10,896 nucleotides of DNA from JAYRWN01 sp041917975. GTDB taxonomy: Bacteria; Bacteroidota; Bacteroidia; Chitinophagales; Saprospiraceae. Each line of letters begins with the position of its first letter. Position 1 is the stretch's first letter. The DNA is taken from assembly GCA_041917975.1 (NCBI GenBank), contig JAYRWN010000282.1, positions 1 to 10,896 of the forward strand. The letters run 5' to 3'. Positions 7,919 to 10,896 of the stretch are shown here, in pieces. The notes beneath the pieces are model-generated. The model ran no database searches. It saw nothing but the letters and a program-made list of their open reading frames with translations, and was not told the origin of the DNA. A program made the translations under genes and the position numbers.

Positions 7919-8740
7919 TTACTGCACCTTAAAAGACTTGTCGGTGGGGTAAAGCACACTACTGGTTTTATTGGTAATAATGCCCAGTAATTCATTTTTG
8001 GTTTCCTCTCCCATACCTGCATGGATTTTTTGCATAGTCTGGTGATAGGCTTCCTCATGGTCATAAAAAGTGATGGTAACGAGCAGATTTTTGTCCTGAT
8101 AAACCGGTAAGTCCGTATATTCATTTTGACTTAATTCACTGATCCAATAGGATATGTTTTCCACGCCGGATGCCCTTATAACCGGATCATATTTTGACTT
8201 CATGAATTCAATCAGTTTATCCAGCCAACCATTGGCAGCATAATAATATTCGACCACCGTTATACCTTTCGGTTTTCCGAACCAATGACAAGGGAACGGA
8301 GCAGTGTTATTCGGGCTGCTTCCAGTAAAACTCAACGGTTTCAGCAGGTGAACGTTGGTGTAATTGAGAACATAGGCTTGCGGAATCCAGACATGCTTTT
8401 GCCAATATTTACAGCTATAAAAACTTTTCAGCGCCGCAGTTCTCGATAGCATATTGTGAAAACCACGCATCCAGAGAAAATTGTCTTCAGCTCCTTTTAT
8501 TCTGTATTGGCCCAGAACATAATTGTTATGTCCATTAAGCGTGTCTAATATTTTTTCTTCAAAACCCAGGATAAAACTATCTCGTTTACCCGGCCGCAAC
8601 AAGTAGTTACGCAGTTCGATAACCTGCACCTGCTCACCATGAGGGCCTTTTGGCGTTGCGTTCTGAGCTTGTACCAGTTCTTTATTAAACAAGGCGATAA
8701 AAATTACAGCGACAGAGAATACAATTGATTTTGAATTCAT
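7919..8740 (-). CDS. Exported NIPSNAP-family protein
   Basis: This 273-residue protein starts with a signal peptide (about 1-25, ending LVQA). The mature part shows two NIPSNAP-type ferredoxin-like units, which form a dimeric alpha/beta barrel. The first (about 38-133) has VIELRNYLLRPGKRDSF (40-56), FLWMRGF (88-94) and AALKSFY..KYWQKH (102-116). The second (about 160-265) has TVVEYYYAANGWLDKLIEF (161-179), VTITFYDHEEAY (221-232) and a final helix. This is the normal tandem layout of the family in Bacteroidota. Its members lack a well-defined biochemical role; the fold is shared with small monooxygenases and quinone-handling enzymes, but no catalytic residues can be named here. The gene lies between the esterase and the NTF2 lipoprotein, divergent from the latter. 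No good copy of the conserved promoter element faces it. Confidence 0.88.
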   Translation of the reverse strand: MNSKSIVFSVAVIFIALFNKELVQAQNATPKGPHGEQVQVIELRNYLLRPGKRDSFILGFEEKILDTLNGHNNYVLGQYRIKGAEDNFLWMRGFHNMLSRTAALKSFYSCKYWQKHVWIPQAYVLNYTNVHLLKPLSFTGSSPNNTAPFPCHWFGKPKGITVVEYYYAANGWLDKLIEFMKSKYDPVIRASGVENISYWISELSQNEYTDLPVYQDKNLLVTITFYDHEEAYHQTMQKIHAGMGEETKNELLGIITNKTSSVLYPTDKSFKVQ

Positions 8741-8797
8741 ATTAATTGGATTTTGAGGTAAAAATTCATCTGAAATTTTCTAAAGTTAAAATCTGGT

Positions 8798-9058
8798 TTA
8801 CAAAAATTCATTTTTTTTTAAAATTTCAGCAAAGTAGGTTTGTTGGCCTGCGCGACAGCTTTCCCGGCAGGGGCACTGAAGATGATTTTTAATGATGTGG
8901 TTTATGTTCAAATAAATATCATTCTTAGTGGTGGTACCATTGTGGAGCAATACCTGACAGTCTTTGGATTGTAGCCAGGAAGTTCTGTAATCAAACCTCT
9001 GCGCCTTACACTGGGGAAAAATGCAATAATTTTCCTGATTTTTGACCGAATAATCCAA
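8798..9058 (-). CDS. Doubtful small Cys-rich ORF
   Basis: An 86-codon frame opens with TTG (9058-9056) and ends at TAA. The frame continues upstream, without ATG, to a stop at 9110-9112. Six cysteines are present, three of them clustered in CPCRESC (about 62-68), and two in YCIFPQC (11-17), which could hint at metal binding or disulfides. I do not recognise a family. Against it being a gene: the only start lies inside the conserved promoter element of the opposite strand, there is no leader signal, and no ATG is available. It could equally be a decayed gene or chance. It is kept here only because the cysteine pattern is unusual. Confidence 0.22.
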   Translation of the reverse strand: MDYSVKNQENYCIFPQCKAQRFDYRTSWLQSKDCQVLLHNGTTTKNDIYLNINHIIKNHLQCPCRESCRAGQQTYFAEILKKNEFL

Positions 9059-9087
9059 GTCCTGGGGAGGTTGTAAACGTATTTTTA
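9033..9087 (+). promoter_or_regulatory. Promoter with 27-bp conserved element (site B), drives 9180-10031 and 10080 onward
   Basis: Positions 9033-9059 carry TCCT, GA, TTTTTG, ACC, GAA, TAA, TCCAAG. They are identical to site A in 23 of 27 positions; the differences sit at one base after TCCT and in the three bases between GAA and TCCAAG. TATTTTTA at 9080-9087 lies exactly 20 bp after the element and matches TAnnTTTG except for the last base. No TTG lies at the -33 position. The ATG at 9180 is 92 bp after the -7-like box. The sequences flanking the element do not resemble those of site A, so the match is not general promoter homology. Confidence 0.68.
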
Positions 9088-9179
9088 TCAGCAGGAGGCA
9101 GGACAGTATTCATCTATTAATTCAGTTATTGGGAGATACGCTGTCTGGCTTCATTTAAGATTAATTAAATCCAATCTAC

Positions 9180-10031
9180 ATGCAACTCAAGGACCTGATT
9201 GTACTATGCTCACCACTTGCGCTGGTCACGTTATTCTGCAGTTGTCAATCCTCCGATCAGGATGAACAAACCATCCGCACCTTAATGGTCGTGGGCTTAC
9301 CTGCCGCCTGGGAAAAAAATGATACCACCTGGCTGAAAAATAATTATCTCCCTGATGCTGATGTGGCTTTCCCGGCCGGTCCATTGTATAGCGGCGTGGA
9401 AAATATCCCCTTGTCGGGAGGCGAGGTACCTGAAGGCCGTAAATTCAGTGTAGAAATTCAGGATGTGCGGTTTATCAGTCCGGAAGTAGCGCTGGTAAAC
9501 AACCGGGCGCACTTTAGCGGTGGAAATGATGCTGTTGGTCAACCCATACCAGACACGTGGGATATGGGCACCTTTGTGCTGAAAAAAACCGCCGGCCAAT
9601 GGAAAATCGCCGCGCTGAGGGTGATGCCCATGCGCACCGACCCGCTCACTCTTAAAAAAGTGCTGGAGGAGAATTATGCCCGTTATGTTCAGGCTTTGCA
9701 GCGCGGTGATGGGCTGAACGCATCCGGATTGTTTACAGCCGATGCGGAATACTACGGTTCCAACAGTCAACCACTCCTGGGCAGGACCGCTATTCTAAAT
9801 CAAACAAATGAGTTTTTCAATAACTATATCCTTACGGATCTGCAGTTTATCATTCACAACCTGTACGTTAATGGGGACTTAATCTACGAATCAGGGGAAT
9901 TCAGACCTAAGACGAAACTTAAGTCTAACCAGCAGGAAATAAATCAGACCGGCCATTATCAGTCTGTATGGCGTTATGAACCGGACCAGCAATGGCGTAT
10001 CTGTAGGCACTTTCACAATTATGTACAATAA
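9180..10031 (+). CDS. Lipoprotein with two NTF2/SnoaL-like (DUF4440-type) domains
   Basis: This 283-residue protein begins with a hydrophobic segment ending LFCSC; Cys22 is the likely lipidated residue, though Phe at -3 makes the lipobox imperfect. Two NTF2-fold units follow. The first (about 28-150) closes with MGTFVLKKTAGQWKIAALRV (129-148), the typical last strands of DUF4440/SnoaL-like domains. The second (about 155-281) starts with LEENYARYVQALQRGD (162-177), has LFTADAEYYG (184-193) and LLGRTAI (199-205), and closes with YQSVWRYEPDQQWRI (260-274). Tandem domains of this sort may bind small hydrophobic compounds; no catalytic residue can be assigned. It heads a likely two-gene operon, since the lipocalin-like gene starts 48 bp after its stop. 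Site B at 9033-9087 is its probable promoter. It parallels the SnoaL-like lipoprotein at 881-1405, which is likewise paired with a lipocalin-like gene. Confidence 0.86.
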   Translation: MQLKDLIVLCSPLALVTLFCSCQSSDQDEQTIRTLMVVGLPAAWEKNDTTWLKNNYLPDADVAFPAGPLYSGVENIPLSGGEVPEGRKFSVEIQDVRFISPEVALVNNRAHFSGGNDAVGQPIPDTWDMGTFVLKKTAGQWKIAALRVMPMRTDPLTLKKVLEENYARYVQALQRGDGLNASGLFTADAEYYGSNSQPLLGRTAILNQTNEFFNNYILTDLQFIIHNLYVNGDLIYESGEFRPKTKLKSNQQEINQTGHYQSVWRYEPDQQWRICRHFHNYVQ

Positions 10032-10079
10032 CAGCTGATTAATCACCAAAAAACGAATAATAAAACCTAAATTATAAAT

Positions 10080-10896
10080 ATGAAAATCATATTGTTTGCA
10101 TCGACCATCCTCACCGCAGTTGTATCGACTGGCTTATTTGGCCAGGAATTACCTCCCAGCCTGCAGGGCGTCTGGTACTATGAAATAGAAGGGATAGAAG
10201 CTATTGGTATATTTTCGTCTACCCATTCCGCCTGGGTAGGCTTGAAAAATAACCGCGAAAATTTACAAGGTAAAACGTTAACCACCGAGGACAAGGCAAA
10301 AGCATTCGATGCCATGTGGGATATTGGCATTACAGCTTGCGTCCTGGACCGTCCGGGAAGGGTAACCAGTACCTTTATCCAATCCCATCACCCGGCCAGT
10401 AATGGCAGGACTTTTAGTTTTGATTATGAAGTTAAGGATGGTTATTTTTATTATTGGATCATTAAGCCGGATGGCAGCCGGGGCTATTCGGGCAAGGCGC
10501 GAAAAATAGCGGACTGGAATGCACCATCACCCCTAGCATCCATGAATGGGTTATGGCAATATCAGGACGGTGCCCAGGGACATTTTTTAATGTGCGGAAA
10601 TTATTGCATTTGGTTTTGGGGAGACAACAAACATTTACCTGCACCAACCAGTGTCGAGGATAAAGCGCGCATCTTCGATTCGTTTAGCAGCACGGCTGCG
10701 ATCGCACAGAAAAAAGAGAACTCAGGCGAAGGATTTGGTGATATTCTTTGGCATAATTTAATCAGTTCGGATATCCGAAATGAAAAGAAAATAGAATCTA
10801 CGCGCTCCATAAAAATAGCGGACGACACCTACGAGACCAGTATGCTTAATGCACAAGGGTCTCCAACCGGCCAAAAATGGACTGTAAAACGCATTA
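10080..10896 (+). CDS. Exported protein with two lipocalin-like repeats, 3' end just outside window
   Basis: The frame opens at the ATG at 10080 and stays open for 272 codons to the window edge. A signal peptide (about 1-21, ending LFG) precedes two units: GVWYYEIEG (30-38), DKAKAFDA (71-78), PDGSR (130-134) and RKIADW (141-146); then GLWQY (157-161), DKARIFDS (194-201) and QKWTVKRI (265-272). The paralogue at 1555-2367 ends in EKWQVKRIGR, so only a few codons and the stop should be missing here. By eye roughly a third of positions agree with that paralogue, best around the KAKAFDA, DGSR and ADW motifs. A lipocalin-like ligand-binding barrel is the likely fold; the function is unknown. The gene follows the NTF2 lipoprotein by 48 bp with no promoter seen between, so the two are probably co-transcribed from site B. 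Confidence 0.85.
   Translation, partial: MKIILFASTILTAVVSTGLFGQELPPSLQGVWYYEIEGIEAIGIFSSTHSAWVGLKNNRENLQGKTLTTEDKAKAFDAMWDIGITACVLDRPGRVTSTFIQSHHPASNGRTFSFDYEVKDGYFYYWIIKPDGSRGYSGKARKIADWNAPSPLASMNGLWQYQDGAQGHFLMCGNYCIWFWGDNKHLPAPTSVEDKARIFDSFSSTAAIAQKKENSGEGFGDILWHNLISSDIRNEKKIESTRSIKIADDTYETSMLNAQGSPTGQKWTVKRI

Larger units (their letters stand above)
8741..9179. other. Divergent intergenic region between NIPSNAP and NTF2 lipoprotein genes
   Basis: This 439-bp gap holds promoter site B (9033-9087) near its right side, facing the NTF2 lipoprotein gene. About 90 bp of leader follows before the ATG at 9180. The left part is AT-rich near the NIPSNAP start. The centre (about 8825-9030) is richer in GC and open in one minus-strand frame and in one plus-strand frame without an early start; the minus-strand frame is listed separately as doubtful. 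The nine bases AAATCCAAT occur four bases before the ATG of both flanking genes. No tRNA, terminator or insertion sequence is seen. Confidence 0.6.

Noticed and set aside
8746..8764. Possible fourth copy of the conserved element before the NIPSNAP gene (minus strand, TTTTT, ACC, six bases, TCCAA)
   Set aside because: It lacks the G of TTTTTG and the GAA block, needs a one-base gap to align, and sits only 5 bp before the ATG, leaving no room for a -7 box.

Overview
The window comes from a member of the Bacteroidota. The signs are a hybrid one-component sensor histidine kinase/AraC regulator (HTCS) of the type common in that phylum, exported proteins with lipoboxes and signal peptides, AT-rich leaders without Shine-Dalgarno sequences, and a -7 box matching TAnnTTTG. 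The exact class (Cytophagia, Saprospiria, Chitinophagia or other) cannot be decided from the sequence.

Layout, left to right. Positions 2-730 (+) hold the C-terminal end of a TPR protein cut by the window edge. Next come two minus-strand genes: a small SnoaL-like lipoprotein (881-1405), preceded by an exported protein with two lipocalin-like repeats (1555-2367). The large HTCS gene follows (2508-6533, -). A 321-bp gap separates it from a divergent exported esterase of the Fes/IroE type (6855-7682, +). A NIPSNAP-family exported protein (7919-8740, -) converges on the esterase. After a 439-bp gap there is a lipoprotein with two NTF2/SnoaL-like domains (9180-10031, +). Last is a second two-repeat lipocalin-like protein (10080 to the window edge, +). 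It lacks only its last few codons and is a paralogue of 1555-2367.

The most interesting signal is non-coding. A 27-bp element occurs in front of both lipocalin-like clusters with 23 of 27 identical bases. A diverged third copy (19 of 27) lies in front of the esterase. In all three places it points toward the gene and ends exactly 20 bp before a -7-like box. The surrounding sequence is not conserved and no -33 TTG box is apparent. This looks like a set of activator-dependent promoters, and the obvious candidate activator is the HTCS encoded between them.

Taken together, the window looks like a compact HTCS-controlled regulon of exported small proteins and enzymes: an esterase, NTF2/SnoaL-like lipoproteins and lipocalin-like proteins. 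A NIPSNAP protein sits within it but has no clear copy of the element. There is no SusC/SusD pair and no recognisable glycoside hydrolase or polysaccharide lyase in view, so this is not an ordinary polysaccharide utilisation locus. A role in handling a small, possibly hydrophobic or aromatic ester is a guess from the folds alone.
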